A stretch of 64,000 bases of DNA from Sphingomonas parva (ex Maeng et al. 2020) (GCF_004564275.1 NZ_SPDV01000011.1:1-64000); one strand, 5' to 3'; positions 1 through 8,416 are shown, counted from the stretch's first letter. A program made the numbers and translations. The notes: a model not told the origin generated them from the letters alone.

Positions 1-178
1 GATGCGCACCGCCGCACGCCTCCAGCGCTACAATGCATCGCGGCTGCCCCGCGAAGAAGTCGAGCAGCTTGCCGCGCGTGAGCTTGCGGCTGAACACCAG
101 CGTACCGCGCGCATCTGCGCCATGCGCATGAAAAACACTCTTGGCGATATCCAGACCGATTGTGGTAACTTCCGACAC
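1..178 (-). CDS. IS110-family transposase, N-terminal part (runs off the window edge)
   Basis: Read on the minus strand from a GTG at 178, the frame opens VSEVTTIGLDIAKSVFHAHG and continues to a conserved ALEACGGAHH stretch at the window edge. This is the DEDD-type N-terminal domain of IS110-family transposases: GLDIAK carries the first catalytic Asp and ALEACG the Glu region. A GGGAGG ribosome site lies about 5 bases upstream of the GTG. Only about 59 residues are inside the window, so it is not possible to say whether the element is intact. It starts only 22 bases after the stop of the HxlR gene, which suggests insertion right behind or into the end of that gene. Confidence 0.85.
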   Translation of the reverse strand, partial: MSEVTTIGLDIAKSVFHAHGADARGTLVFSRKLTRGKLLDFFAGQPRCIVALEACGGAH

Positions 179-200
179 GGACGCCTCCCTCAGTGGTGTT

Positions 201-665
201 TCAACACCTCCACTTTGGCACATCGATGCCGTCGGGGGGCGTCCACCCCATCAGCTTTCGTCCATCCGCCGCGCGGACTTCGATCGGCGCAATTGGAAGT
301 CTGTCCCTGACGTCGACGAGAACGAGCTGGCTTTCACCCCTTCGCACCCACTGTTCGCCCCATTGGCGGATTGCGATGACCACGGGGAGGAGTGCATCTC
401 CTTTTGCGGTCAAGCGGTACTCGACTTTGCGGCGGTCAGTCTTGTCACACACCCGGTCCAGTACACCGTTTTCAACAAGGCGCACTAGACGACTGGACAA
501 AATGTTGCGGGCGATACCCAAGGTACGCTGGAACTCCTCGAAATGAGACAAGCCATTGAAAGCGGCCCGCAGAATCAGGAAGGACCAGCGCTCCCCGACG
601 ACTTCAAGCGCTGCAGGGATGGAGCATTCCCGTAGCATGGCTTTATGGTGACTGAGCTCGATCAT
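201..665 (-). CDS. HxlR-family winged-helix transcriptional regulator
   Basis: The 154-residue product has the HxlR signature: a Cys near the N-terminus (RECSIPAALEVVGERWSFLILRA, key residues C, GERW) followed by the winged helix LSHFEEFQRTLGIARNILSSRL and the wing DRRKVEYRLTAKG. Members sense thiol, quinone or aldehyde stress, and the N-terminal Cys is often the sensor. The ATG at 665 is chosen over one 12 bases upstream because GGAGG sits directly before it. An inverted repeat (TCCCGCCT/AGGCGGGA, 710-744) just upstream is a possible operator. No target gene is left next to it: the region upstream carries no convincing ORF and an IS110 copy lies downstream, so the regulator looks stranded. 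Confidence 0.82.
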   Translation of the reverse strand: MIELSHHKAMLRECSIPAALEVVGERWSFLILRAAFNGLSHFEEFQRTLGIARNILSSRLVRLVENGVLDRVCDKTDRRKVEYRLTAKGDALLPVVIAIRQWGEQWVRRGESQLVLVDVRDRLPIAPIEVRAADGRKLMGWTPPDGIDVPKWRC

Positions 666-709
666 GCCTCCTCCCATCGGCTAAGAATGCCTCGCATGGA
701 TCATGTTCG

Positions 710-744
710 TCCCGCCTGCGGGCTCACCGAGCGACAAGGCGGGA
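710..744. promoter_or_regulatory. Inverted repeat upstream of the HxlR gene
   Basis: TCCCGCCT (710-717) is repeated as its exact complement AGGCGGGA (737-744) with a 19-base spacer, 45 bases upstream of the HxlR start. HxlR proteins are dimers that bind inverted repeats and often autoregulate, so this is a candidate operator. It could equally be a weak hairpin. Confidence 0.3.
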
Positions 745-2287
745 GCATTCACCGTTGGGTGATGGTGGGACCATCCGGTTCCGTTGTCTACAGAAACTAA
801 CACTGATGCGACCCATCAGCGGGCAGCTGGCCGGACGCGCCGGTGGACGCACGCTTGTTCCTTTTGCTTTACCGTTGCGGAGGGGGCGGCGCAGGTTCTC
901 AAGTCTTCCCGCGCTTGCGACCGGGACGCTTTGGCTTCGGCGTCGCGCTCGAGCATGGTCTCGCTAACGCTGCGTAACAATGAAGTACGCGCCGGCCGTG
1001 GAGTGGTTGGTGAAAGGCGAGCGAGTGCCGGCAGACAAGGTCATTCGACGCAGTCGGCTTGAGTCGAGCACAGGCGGAAGATGAGATCGCGGCTCGCGGC
1101 CGTCGGCGGTGTGTCTGCTCGTGCGCCGGAAGGCCGCTGCTCGGTATCGGTCCGGCGAACCACACCGGTGAGGCAATCTTCGACACCTGTTTTCGGAAGC
1201 CCCTTCGCAGCAGGGGCGATCCGCAGCCTCTGATCGGACCCGCGCAATGCCACCTGCTCGGCCATGCCGTCTAACACAACCTTTCCACAGATCTTCACGG
1301 GGACGTTCCAGTAGCCTGGATTCAGCACTGCCGCGGGGACGGTGATCACGAGAGGGCGTTCGGTAACCGCCGTCGGCTGCAGCGCCTTGGCGAGAAGGAT
1401 GCCTGGCAGGATGTACAAGGGCATATCTGTTCCTGTTGTTTACCGGCGGCAAATTGATCGGCGGCGCGAGGTGGAGTTCTCCACCGGCAACGTCCGACAG
1501 AGCACCTGAGTTCACTCCGGCCCAGTCGTCGACACGAGGGGGGAACCTCTCTTCAGCGCCCCGAGCTCGCCCGCTACGGGGCCGATAGCGGATTGGTTCG
1601 CCTCCCGCTCGCGGGACGCTCTTCCGCTTAGCGCACGCGATCGGTCTGAGAGCGGTGCTAAACAAGCCAGGAGGCTCGGGTCAGGACATCTGCGGAATGG
1701 ACGCTCGCCAACTTTGCTCCATCTTGGATTGAAGAGGCTCTCCGGCGCGGTGTGCCCCAGGACAGGGGGGGGCGGGGGGCGATGCGTGATCCAACTGATG
1801 GGTGAGCTACTTGAGCAGGCGTGCCGGTGGTGCGGGGGCGCTCGATCCCAGCGCCGATCATACGAGCACTCTTATTGCGACTCGTTCGAACAGATCGGCA
1901 CCGGCGTCGTATTTAGTCAAATTTAGAATGTGAATTACCTCTAGCTGAGCATCGCCCGTCGACTCTCGAGCTTCTTGATTGGCGCGATAAATGAACCGAA
2001 CGCCTCCATCGCCGACCTTACCTAAGAGCCGCAGTCGCACGGCATGATCTGATGCTAGCAACATCGTAGAACTTCTTCCGGATGAGGTCTCCGTGAGATG
2101 CGGCTCAATTTTGTTGGGCGCAGGAGTTCGCGCCCTAGCCTCGACAGGCTAAAAAGGGCTCGCTAGCTGTCGACCCTCTGTCCCGGTTGCGAACGGCAGC
2201 TATTGCCGCGAGCGATCGTTGAAAGCTGCCAGTCGGCTCGCGCCCAGCTCCAGCCGAAAAGCAGCCGGGCTAGAATGCGCCAAAGTA
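745..2287. other. Gene-poor accessory stretch, no convincing gene
   Basis: About 1.5 kb between the HxlR gene and the first IS91 element. Short open frames exist on both strands but none shows a recognisable domain, and most are probably chance frames in high-GC DNA. The only frame with a plausible start is at 1041-1424 on the minus strand. A 68-residue minus-strand frame at 1858-2064 has a reasonable composition but no recognisable motif. The stretch looks like decayed mobile DNA. Confidence 0.5.
1041..1424 (-). CDS. Hypothetical protein, 127 residues (weak)
   Basis: The frame starts MPLYILPGILLAKALQPTAV, has a hydrophobic first third and a GYWNVPVKICGKVVLDGMAE segment that reads like real protein, then a less convincing C-terminal part. 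A weak GGAA ribosome site precedes the ATG. I do not recognise a family. It overlaps other open frames on both strands in a region that otherwise looks decayed, so it may be a remnant or not a gene at all. Confidence 0.22.
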   Translation of the reverse strand: MPLYILPGILLAKALQPTAVTERPLVITVPAAVLNPGYWNVPVKICGKVVLDGMAEQVALRGSDQRLRIAPAAKGLPKTGVEDCLTGVVRRTDTEQRPSGARADTPPTAASRDLIFRLCSTQADCVE

Positions 2288-2292
2288 CGAAC

Positions 2293-2319
2293 CCGCTCGC
2301 GCGGGATTGGCGCGAGCGG
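2293..2319. repeat. Perfect 10-bp hairpin at the upstream (ter-like) end of IS91 element 1
   Basis: CCGCTCGCGC (2293-2302) pairs with GCGCGAGCGG (2310-2319) around a 7-base loop, 90 bases before the integrase start. The block around it recurs, in inverted orientation, at 12951-12972 before the integrase of the second element. That position and conservation fit the terIS end of an IS91-type element. Confidence 0.5.
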
Positions 2320-2408
2320 TGAGGCAGCGGGTCATCGATATTGCTTGAGCGCATCGGAGTCGTCCTCCGAGCCTGAGGGGTCACCCTTCAGCTCGAGAGG
2401 AAGACGCA

Positions 2409-3311
2409 ATGACGACACAGTTCCCCCGTCCGATCAGCCCACTCCGCCAGCGCATGCTGGAGGACATGGCGATGCGCGGCCTGCGCGAGGGCACGCAGCG
2501 CGACTACATCCGGTTCGTGCGCAGCTTCGCCGCTTTCCTGGGGCGGCCTCCCGACACGGCCACGGCCGAGGATGTCCGTCGCTTCCAGGTTCACCAGGCC
2601 GAGAGCGGCGCGCAGGCGCCCACCGTCAACAGCGCAGTGTCGGCACTGCGCTTCTTCTTCAGCGTGACGCTCGATCGGCCGGATCTGGCACGGCGGCTGG
2701 TGCTCACCCGCTATGCTCGCAAGCTCCCGACCGTGCTCAGCGTCGAGGAGGTCGGTCGCCTGCTCGAGGCGGCGCCCGGCCTCAAGTACCGGGCGGCGCT
2801 CGGCACCGTCTACGGGGCCGGGCTGCGGGTCTCCGAGGTCGCCACGCTCAAGGTCGACGACATCGACAGCACGCGGATGCTGATCCGGGTCGAGCAGGGC
2901 AAGGGCCGCAAGGATCGTAACGCGATGCTGTCGCCCCAGTTGCTGGCTCTGCTGCGGCTGTGGTGGCGTGAGGGCAGGCGCCGCAGCGTCTTGCTGCCGC
3001 ACGGATGGCTGTTTCCCGGGCGCAGCTACACCGATCCGCTGTCGACGCGTCAGCTCAATCGCGCCGTGCACGAGGCCGCCGAGGCCGCAGGGATCCGCAA
3101 GCGCGTCACTCCGCATACCCTGCGGCACAGCTTCGCCACCCACCTCCTCGACCAGGATGTCGACATTCGCGTCATCCAGGTGCTGCTCGGCCACAGCAAG
3201 CTCGACACGACGGCGCTCTACGCCAAGGTCGCGACGCGGACGATCCGCTCGGTTACCGGCCCGCTCGAGCGGCTTGCGGCCGTGATGGAGGGGAGAGAGC
3301 CCGCCGGTTGA
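2409..3311 (+). CDS. Tyrosine recombinase/integrase of IS91 element 1
   Basis: The 300-residue protein is a XerC/D-like phage-integrase-family enzyme. It has an N-terminal SAM-like domain (about residues 10-95: RMLEDMAMRGLREGTQRDYI) and a catalytic domain with R in GAGLRVSEV, the HTLRHSFATHLL box, LLGHSKLDTTALYAKV with the nucleophilic Tyr, and a second His in GHS. All catalytic residues are visible. A GAGGAAG ribosome site precedes the ATG. It ends 6 bases before the transposase, so the two are co-transcribed. Such integrases accompany many IS91 transposases; their role in transposition is not settled. Confidence 0.9.
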   Translation: MTTQFPRPISPLRQRMLEDMAMRGLREGTQRDYIRFVRSFAAFLGRPPDTATAEDVRRFQVHQAESGAQAPTVNSAVSALRFFFSVTLDRPDLARRLVLTRYARKLPTVLSVEEVGRLLEAAPGLKYRAALGTVYGAGLRVSEVATLKVDDIDSTRMLIRVEQGKGRKDRNAMLSPQLLALLRLWWREGRRRSVLLPHGWLFPGRSYTDPLSTRQLNRAVHEAAEAAGIRKRVTPHTLRHSFATHLLDQDVDIRVIQVLLGHSKLDTTALYAKVATRTIRSVTGPLERLAAVMEGREPAG

Positions 3312-3317
3312 CAGCCC

Positions 3318-4508
3318 GTGCGCGCCTCGCTCGAGGTCGCCGATATCTTCCGCAGCGCCGGGCCGGGATACCGCTCACGTCATGCCGGGCATCTGAGCCT
3401 GGGCCAGCTCAAGATCATGTCGGCGATCGAGGCCTGCCGCACCGCCGCTCTCGGCGGCCATGTCGAGGGCTGCGAGGACTGCGGCCACCTCCGGATTGCC
3501 TATAACAGTTGCCGCAACCGGCACTGCCCAAAATGCCAGGGCGCTGCGGCTCGCGCCTGGCTCGCCGAGCGCGAGGCCGACCTGCTGCCGGTCGGCTATT
3601 TCCACGTCGTCTTCACGGTGCCGGCCGAGGTCGCCGACGTGGCCTTCCACAACAAGGCGGCCGTCTACGACCTGCTGCTCCGGACGGCGTCGGAGACGAT
3701 GATGACGATCGCCGCCGATCCGAGGCATCTCGGCGCCCGCATCGGGATCACCGCAGTCCTGCACACCTGGGGATCGGCGATGACCCATCATCCGCACGTC
3801 CACATGATCGTGCCGGGCGGCGGCATCTCGCTCGACGGGCAGCGCTGGGTCTCCTCGCGCGCCGGCTTCCTGCTGCCGGTCCGGGTGCTCGGCAAGCTCT
3901 TCCGACGCCTCTTCCTCAGCCGCCTCAATGCCCTGCACGAGACCGGCCGGCTCGTTTTCTTCGGAGCGCTGGCCGCCCTCAGCGACCGGCGAGCATTCCT
4001 GCGCCACCTGGCGCCCGTCCGGAAGAAAAGGTGGGTGGTCTATGCCAAGCCGCCCTTCGCCGGGCCCGAGGCGGTGCTCGCCTATCTCTCCCGCTACACC
4101 CACCGCGTCGCCATCTCGAACCGGCGGCTGATCTCTTTCGACGAGCGCGGTGTCACCTTCCGCTTCAAAGACTATCGCCGCACCGGCGCGGAGCGCTACC
4201 GCGCCATGACGCTCGGCGCCGACGAGTTCATCCGCCGCTTCCTGCTCCACGTGCTGCCCCGCGGCTTTCACCGTATCCGCCACTACGGCCTGCTCGCCAG
4301 CGCCTCCCGCAAGGAGAGCATCGCCCGTGCCCGCGAGCTCCTCCCAGTGGCACCGCCGTCCGAACCGCCACCAGCGGATCAGCCCGCGCCGCTGCCGCCC
4401 TGTCCCTGCTGCGGCGGACGCATGCGCATCATCGACAGTTTCGAGCGATGGCGCCAGAAGCGCCCACCGCCCCCGGTGGTCGCGCTCGCCCGGGAGAAGG
4501 CGCCGTGA
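3318..4508 (+). CDS. IS91-family HUH transposase, element 1
   Basis: The 396-residue protein starts at GTG. It has an N-terminal zinc-ribbon-like region (CEDCGHLRIAYNSCRNRHCPKC, about residues 52-73), the HUH metal motif in HPHVHMIVPGGG, and the catalytic tyrosine region YLSRYTHRVAISNRRL. It ends with a second Cys cluster CPCCGGRM. This is the full IS91-type rolling-circle transposase layout, and no residue is obviously missing. In the first 60 residues 54 are identical to the transposase of the second element. It probably nicks and rejoins single strands at the element ends. Confidence 0.92.
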   Translation: MRASLEVADIFRSAGPGYRSRHAGHLSLGQLKIMSAIEACRTAALGGHVEGCEDCGHLRIAYNSCRNRHCPKCQGAAARAWLAEREADLLPVGYFHVVFTVPAEVADVAFHNKAAVYDLLLRTASETMMTIAADPRHLGARIGITAVLHTWGSAMTHHPHVHMIVPGGGISLDGQRWVSSRAGFLLPVRVLGKLFRRLFLSRLNALHETGRLVFFGALAALSDRRAFLRHLAPVRKKRWVVYAKPPFAGPEAVLAYLSRYTHRVAISNRRLISFDERGVTFRFKDYRRTGAERYRAMTLGADEFIRRFLLHVLPRGFHRIRHYGLLASASRKESIARARELLPVAPPSEPPPADQPAPLPPCPCCGGRMRIIDSFERWRQKRPPPPVVALAREKAP

Positions 4509-4856
4509 CCCGGCACGGCCTGTTCCACCTCGATGCTGCTGCGGTAGCGCTCCAGCCGACCGCCCCAGTCGTCTCTCTCGCTTCGAAGGACGTCCGGCCA
4601 GGCCTCCACGACCGATCGCGAGGCCGGATCATGCCGCCGCCGGTGCGCCAGGTCGCTGCTCTCATTGCCGCCGAGCCACGCCAGACCATCCGGCGTCGAG
4701 CCGCTGTCAGCAGCCGGAATCTCAAAACCCCATAGCGCCGCGCTCCGCACCCGCGGGTTCCTACATTGGAGGATTTCGTACGCCTGCCGGCATCCGAAAT
4801 CCTTCACAATCGCGGCCGTTCAGCAATGCCTGAGCGTCGTCTCGAAGCGGACGTTC
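4509..4856. other. 3' non-coding end of IS91 element 1, including the ori-like block
   Basis: No gene is supported here. The block 4750-4807 (CCGCGGGTTCCT, then TTTCGTACGCCTGCCGGC, then a CTTCAC end) is shared with the corresponding end of element 2, where it reads on the minus strand at 10504-10560. It is therefore likely the oriIS terminus. Sequence after about 4808 no longer matches and belongs to the cargo, up to the stop of the first cargo gene at 4857. Confidence 0.5.
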
Positions 4857-5729
4857 CTACGCCTCTTCCAAGCCGTTCATGTCGTCAATTAGCCGCGTCA
4901 ACTCGCGGGCGAGTTCATCCTGCCGGCTCGCGTGCGCGGCTAGGTCGAACACAGCGGCCATCGCGTCTATGACTCCGCTAGTGCCGAAGAACATCGCAGA
5001 CAGCACCGTGACAAAGTGTTCGAGTAACCAAAGGTGATCGAAGGCAGCTCGGCTTCTTGCGGGGCGCTCGCGGCTGCCCTGCCAGAAGTAATTCACCCCG
5101 TAGTAGGTGCCGTGCAGCAGCTCTGAGGAGGGTCGGTAAATCGCGAAGACAGCTGCCCCGACGCAAAGCCCCGCACGCCTCGACCGCTGTGTGACAGCAT
5201 CGATCCGCTCCTCGATAGTGGCGGTGGACCAGTCGCGTATCTCTCGCCCCCGCTTGTTCGTGTACTCCTCCAGCGCCTCCGGGAGGCCAGGCAGATCGTC
5301 CGGCGTTAGCCCGATGTCGCGCCTCACGCTCATGCGCCAGCCGCCAATGTTCGCTTCACGGCTGAGGTCGCGCCACCGCTTCTGGCGCATATGTCGAACG
5401 GCCTGCTCCGCGATAGCCTCGCCGCCCACCGCGATGTAAGCGGCGTTCACCGCTGTCTCCACCGCTGAACGCGTGATGCCAAAGCCATCACGGATGGCCA
5501 TGTCTCGGCTCCGGGTCAGGGCGAGCACGCTATCTAGTGACACGCCCACAGCTTGGAGCATTAGGAGTGGGACCCTAATCGCGATGTTATCCAAATCGGG
5601 ATCGAGTAGGTGCAGGTCGTGAATAATCGCGTCCAGCGCACCGGCCTGCGCGTGCAGCACGCCACGACCACGGTCGTGCAAGTGGTCCGCAGGCGTACCG
5701 TTCGCACCAGACATGGCATCATCTCGCAT
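4857..5729 (-). CDS. Unassigned helical protein, last gene of the ubiquitin-like operon
   Basis: The 290-residue product is mostly predicted helix without signal peptide or membrane span. Visible landmarks are an N-terminal HD-rich stretch (ADHLHDRGRGVLHAQAG), a central segment rich in Arg/Trp (RHMRQKRWRDLSREANIGGWRM), and a conserved-looking YRPSSELLHGTYYGVNYFW near residue 210. The last motif is reminiscent of DUF5677-like proteins, but I cannot confirm that. It starts 10 bases after the stop of the membrane-protein gene, so it is in the same operon. No clear ribosome site precedes the ATG at 5729; the next ATG (residue 6) is an alternative. Its function is unknown; the position suggests an effector or target-recognition role beside the conjugation enzymes. 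Confidence 0.75.
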   Translation of the reverse strand: MRDDAMSGANGTPADHLHDRGRGVLHAQAGALDAIIHDLHLLDPDLDNIAIRVPLLMLQAVGVSLDSVLALTRSRDMAIRDGFGITRSAVETAVNAAYIAVGGEAIAEQAVRHMRQKRWRDLSREANIGGWRMSVRRDIGLTPDDLPGLPEALEEYTNKRGREIRDWSTATIEERIDAVTQRSRRAGLCVGAAVFAIYRPSSELLHGTYYGVNYFWQGSRERPARSRAAFDHLWLLEHFVTVLSAMFFGTSGVIDAMAAVFDLAAHASRQDELARELTRLIDDMNGLEEA

Positions 5730-5739
5730 CGACAGATGA

Positions 5740-6561
5740 TTAGATCGCCTTCCTTCGATCGGCTACGTCGTCGAGCAACGCCATCAAAGGCGCAGGCCAG
5801 ACAACACCGGCGTCAGTGGCACGGTCTACCAGCTTCCTAATGTGGGAGACCGAAGCGGGTGCACCGTCCAGCGCAGCGTAGGCGTCAATCATCCCCATGA
5901 TGGTAGCGTTGAACTTCTGCCGCTGCGCCCGAATTCCTGGGTAGAGGAAAGGGAACACCACCAGGGAGAAAGCAGCACCGAGGAGGGTGAGGCCGGCGAT
6001 GATCCCGGCCATCCACAGCACGACGGTGGCCTCGGGTGCGAGCCAGGCGAGCACGCCCGCAATCGAGAGGCCAATTACGAGAGACTTGAGATTGCTCCAC
6101 AACCAGGAGAGCACCGTAGGGAGCTTCTGCGTCAGCTGAGGTTGCATCTCGTCGGCGAACGCGAACATCTCCGCTGCCATGAGCATGTCGGTCAGCAAGC
6201 GATCGAGATCATCAACGCGATAGGACAGGGCAAGATAGCCGGCGGCGGCTTCTTCGACATCGAGGCGAATGATGTACGGGTCGGCGTGCTTCTTGCCAGC
6301 GAGCGTCGGCCTCGAGCGGTGGTGCCACGCGAGAGCCCCCTTTTTGCTATTGCGATCCCACCAGTTCGGATCGACGGCTCTTGCCGCCGTCTCCACAACG
6401 TCGAGGCCACGCCGGATGTTGTCCTCTCGCTCGTATTCGTTGGACGCGCTGCCTGCCGCGGCCTGGCTGACTTCGGTCACAAGCCGACCCCAGAAACGAT
6501 CTTTGAACAACTCGTGGTCGCGGACCTGTTCGTCCTGATGCGGGCTCCAGATCGTGGTCAT
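5740..6561 (-). CDS. Two-helix membrane protein in the ubiquitin-like operon (candidate effector)
   Basis: The 273-residue product has a soluble N-terminal half of about 155 residues, with conserved-looking RFWGRLVTEVSQAA and a helix pair around YRVDDLDRLLTDMLMAAEMF. Two adjacent membrane spans follow (about residues 159-175 and 179-205), then a 65-residue cytoplasmic tail. This layout resembles SLATT-type and related small membrane effectors of conflict systems, but no family is certain. The ATG at 6561 follows a GGGGGAG ribosome site; the frame also extends to a TTG at 6612. It lies 72 bases after the E1 gene. Inference: it could be the membrane-acting output, or the anchor, of the conjugation system. 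Confidence 0.78.
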   Translation of the reverse strand: MTTIWSPHQDEQVRDHELFKDRFWGRLVTEVSQAAAGSASNEYEREDNIRRGLDVVETAARAVDPNWWDRNSKKGALAWHHRSRPTLAGKKHADPYIIRLDVEEAAAGYLALSYRVDDLDRLLTDMLMAAEMFAFADEMQPQLTQKLPTVLSWLWSNLKSLVIGLSIAGVLAWLAPEATVVLWMAGIIAGLTLLGAAFSLVVFPFLYPGIRAQRQKFNATIMGMIDAYAALDGAPASVSHIRKLVDRATDAGVVWPAPLMALLDDVADRRKAI

Positions 6562-6633
6562 CGGCGACGCTCCCCCCGGGAAGAAGCTATGGTTGGTCGC
6601 AGCACCTGTCAAAGGCAGGACACGATCTGCAAC

Positions 6634-7500
6634 TTACCGAAGGTGCTTCCCCCGAAGATAACGCTCGACGTCCGCCGCCTCGCGCCGTCCATATTGCACA
6701 CGGCAATAGTAGCAGTTGGCCTTCGGCCTATCGTTCACATTGCCTACCCGGCCCTGGTCAGCACGGTAGGTAAGGTGACGCTTCGGCGTCCGCAGACCGG
6801 TTACGGCCGCCATGAACTCGACCGCTCCGAGACTCGCGACTACTCCGTTCACCGGCGAGACAGAGGGGCCCTTCGCGTCGAGCAACGTCTTGTCGATGCC
6901 GTAGGCATCGTCGCGGCGTTGAGCTTCTTCCTCGCCTGCGAAGTAGGCTTGCACCTGCTGCTGGTCGAGGACACCGAAACAACTCAAGCAACCTCCACCG
7001 CCGGTTGAGACGAACACCCGCCCACCGTAGGCGCCGGGCTCGGGAACGTCCGACGCAAGGTCAATATAGGGCTTGGCGTATGCTTGGCAGAGCTCATTCA
7101 AGAGCGCACGAGGTCCGTCATGGTCAAAACAGCCGAAGATAAAGTCGCCGGCCTGGATGGCCTGAAAGGCGGCGCTCGAAACCAAACCGGCTTTGATTGG
7201 CGTCGCCCGGATTGACGGGTCGATTTCGTTCGCCAGTCGGCAGGCGAGGTCCACCTTTGCGGAACCGGGGACTGGATCTGATGCGCGCGCGCCGACGAAG
7301 CGGTTGCGGTTGCTCTCCTCAAGATCCTCGTCGTCGATGGCGGTGATCGCGCCAACGCCCAGGAGGGCCAGATGCTGAACACTTGGACTGCCCAGCCCGC
7401 CGGTGCCCACAATGACTGCGTGGGTGTTCCGCAGCCGCGCCTGCCCCTCGGGCCCGAACAGCCGAATGTTGCGATCGAATCGTTCTTCACCTGCGTTCAT
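6634..7500 (-). CDS. ThiF/E1-like adenylyltransferase for a ubiquitin-like protein
   Basis: The 288-residue enzyme has the E1/ThiF Rossmann fold. The ATP loop is GTGGLGSPSVQHLALLGVG (residues 32-50), followed by the acidic D56-D59 region, the NRNR motif (64-67), a GCFDHDGPR segment, and a zinc-ribbon tetrad C171/C174 with C263/C266. It should adenylate the C-terminal Gly of the Ubl encoded upstream. No Cys is present between C174 and C263, so the usual crossover-loop catalytic Cys seems absent. The start overlaps the JAB stop as ATGA. Standalone E1 next to E2, JAB and Ubl matches bacterial ubiquitin-like operons described in the E1-superfamily literature and in Bil/Bub anti-phage work. Confidence 0.88.
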   Translation of the reverse strand: MNAGEERFDRNIRLFGPEGQARLRNTHAVIVGTGGLGSPSVQHLALLGVGAITAIDDEDLEESNRNRFVGARASDPVPGSAKVDLACRLANEIDPSIRATPIKAGLVSSAAFQAIQAGDFIFGCFDHDGPRALLNELCQAYAKPYIDLASDVPEPGAYGGRVFVSTGGGGCLSCFGVLDQQQVQAYFAGEEEAQRRDDAYGIDKTLLDAKGPSVSPVNGVVASLGAVEFMAAVTGLRTPKRHLTYRADQGRVGNVNDRPKANCYYCRVQYGRREAADVERYLRGKHLR

Positions 7501-8003
7501 CGCCAGCCCCCAAGGCTAAGGTTTGTTGGCGTGAGCCGCTCATCGCCGCAAACGATGGCCTCGAGCGGCTGCGGCAGTTCAGGATTGTCAAGCCAGACCA
7601 GCGCGTCGAAACTGGCCGGCGCGACGACTACCGCGAAATATGGACGGCCTCTCAAGCGCCACCACATGTGCGGCACCGTCTCCCGAAGACCGCTCCGGTC
7701 GGCCATCGAGAACGCCGCCGGAAGAGGGAAGGGATGCGAGTGCAGCTCGACCACCGAGGCACCGAGCGCATGCGCACGCTTGATCACCCGAATTCGTGCT
7801 TCGTCGGTAAGCTCGAGATAATCGTCGTGCTGCTCGGCGAGATCACTCGGGCCGATCAGCATTGCGTCAATCGCGGTGAAAGCATCTGACCCCTCGTCCC
7901 GGGTTGCAAACAGGAATGCGGCCTGCTCCCGGTCATCGTCTGTGGGAAGAAGGTGGTCGAACAGCGAACGCAGCGACCCTGAACTTATGTGGAGTGTTGT
8001 CAT
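7497..8003 (-). CDS. JAB/JAMM-family metalloprotease (deubiquitinase-like)
   Basis: The 168-residue Mov34/MPN/PAD-1 protein shows the zinc motif: E26, then H88-x-H90 in VVELHSHPFP, S99 and D102 in FSMADRSG. The spacing between the second His and the Asp is one residue longer than the classical HxH-x10-D. In ubiquitin-like operons this enzyme trims the Ubl precursor or removes it from conjugates. The ATG at 8003 overlaps the E2 stop as TGATG with AGGAGG upstream, so it is translationally coupled. Because the Ubl here already ends in Gly, deconjugation seems more likely than maturation. Confidence 0.88.
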   Translation of the reverse strand: MTTLHISSGSLRSLFDHLLPTDDDREQAAFLFATRDEGSDAFTAIDAMLIGPSDLAEQHDDYLELTDEARIRVIKRAHALGASVVELHSHPFPLPAAFSMADRSGLRETVPHMWWRLRGRPYFAVVVAPASFDALVWLDNPELPQPLEAIVCGDERLTPTNLSLGGWR

Positions 8004-8416
8004 CACACGCCCTCCTTCAGGCGCTCACCGAAGCTTCGCGCCCAGTGGAGCAGATTGACGCCTGACCGGACTTCCGCTTCCGGCTCCCAGGGGAAATTCG
8101 GCGACCAGGAAAACTGTGCCCACCCGCCTTCGAAGGGACAGTGTCCGTCCGGCACGTCGGCGAAGTTGTTGGGCGTGGTACCGCTAAATGTGAGGGTTCG
8201 CGGGGCCAAAAACGCGTAGGGCTGCTGGCCCGGATAGCTTGAGTTCACCATGAATGCGAGACGGACGGTGTCGATCGGCTGACCGTTCTCTCGCCATGAA
8301 GGCGGACAGCGGTATGCGGGAAGCAGGAACCAGTCGTTGCCGCTGTGCTCCTGATGAACCGCTCCGGGAAAACTCTCCCGGAGCAGCGCATATTCCTCGG
8401 CAAGTCGCGACCTCAT
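8003..8416 (-). CDS. E2-like ubiquitin-conjugating-fold protein
   Basis: The 137-residue protein resembles the Prokaryotic E2 family E group. It has an N-terminal helix (RLAEEYALLRESFPGA), a beta-meander (VRLAFMVNSSYPGQQPYAFLAP), and a C-terminal PNNFADVPDGHCPFEGG...WSPNFPW segment ending in the helix GVNLLHWARSFGERL. Two Cys are present, C37 and C93; C93 in GHCPFEGG sits where E2 catalytic residues are expected. The start ATG at 8416 shares one base with the Ubl stop (TGATG); a second ATG 15 bases upstream lies inside the Ubl gene and is less likely. Expected role: accept the activated Ubl from the E1-like protein and pass it to a target. Confidence 0.82.
   Translation of the reverse strand: MRSRLAEEYALLRESFPGAVHQEHSGNDWFLLPAYRCPPSWRENGQPIDTVRLAFMVNSSYPGQQPYAFLAPRTLTFSGTTPNNFADVPDGHCPFEGGWAQFSWSPNFPWEPEAEVRSGVNLLHWARSFGERLKEGV

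Larger units (their letters stand above)
2288..4807 (+). mobile_element. IS91-type element 1 (integrase + HUH transposase)
   Basis: The element carries a tyrosine recombinase and an IS91/Y1-type transposase in the same direction. Its limits are inferred by comparing it with the second copy at 10504-12972. The upstream end is the shared block GAACCCGCT...CGCGGGAT (2289-2307). The downstream end is a shared block of about 55 bases holding CCGCGGGTTCCT and TTTCGTACGCCTGCCGGC (4751-4807). IS91 elements move by rolling-circle transposition between a terminus upstream of the transposase (terIS) and an origin downstream (oriIS), and make no target duplication. Exact ends are not proven. Confidence 0.7.

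Noticed and set aside
5842-7008. 388-residue plus-strand open frame through the Ubl operon
   Set aside because: It is antisense to the membrane protein and E1-like genes, whose motifs and overlaps are convincing.
6634-7500. Thiamine or molybdopterin biosynthesis ThiF/MoeB gene
   Set aside because: The neighbours are Ubl, E2-like and JAB genes in one coupled operon, and no thi or moa gene is near.
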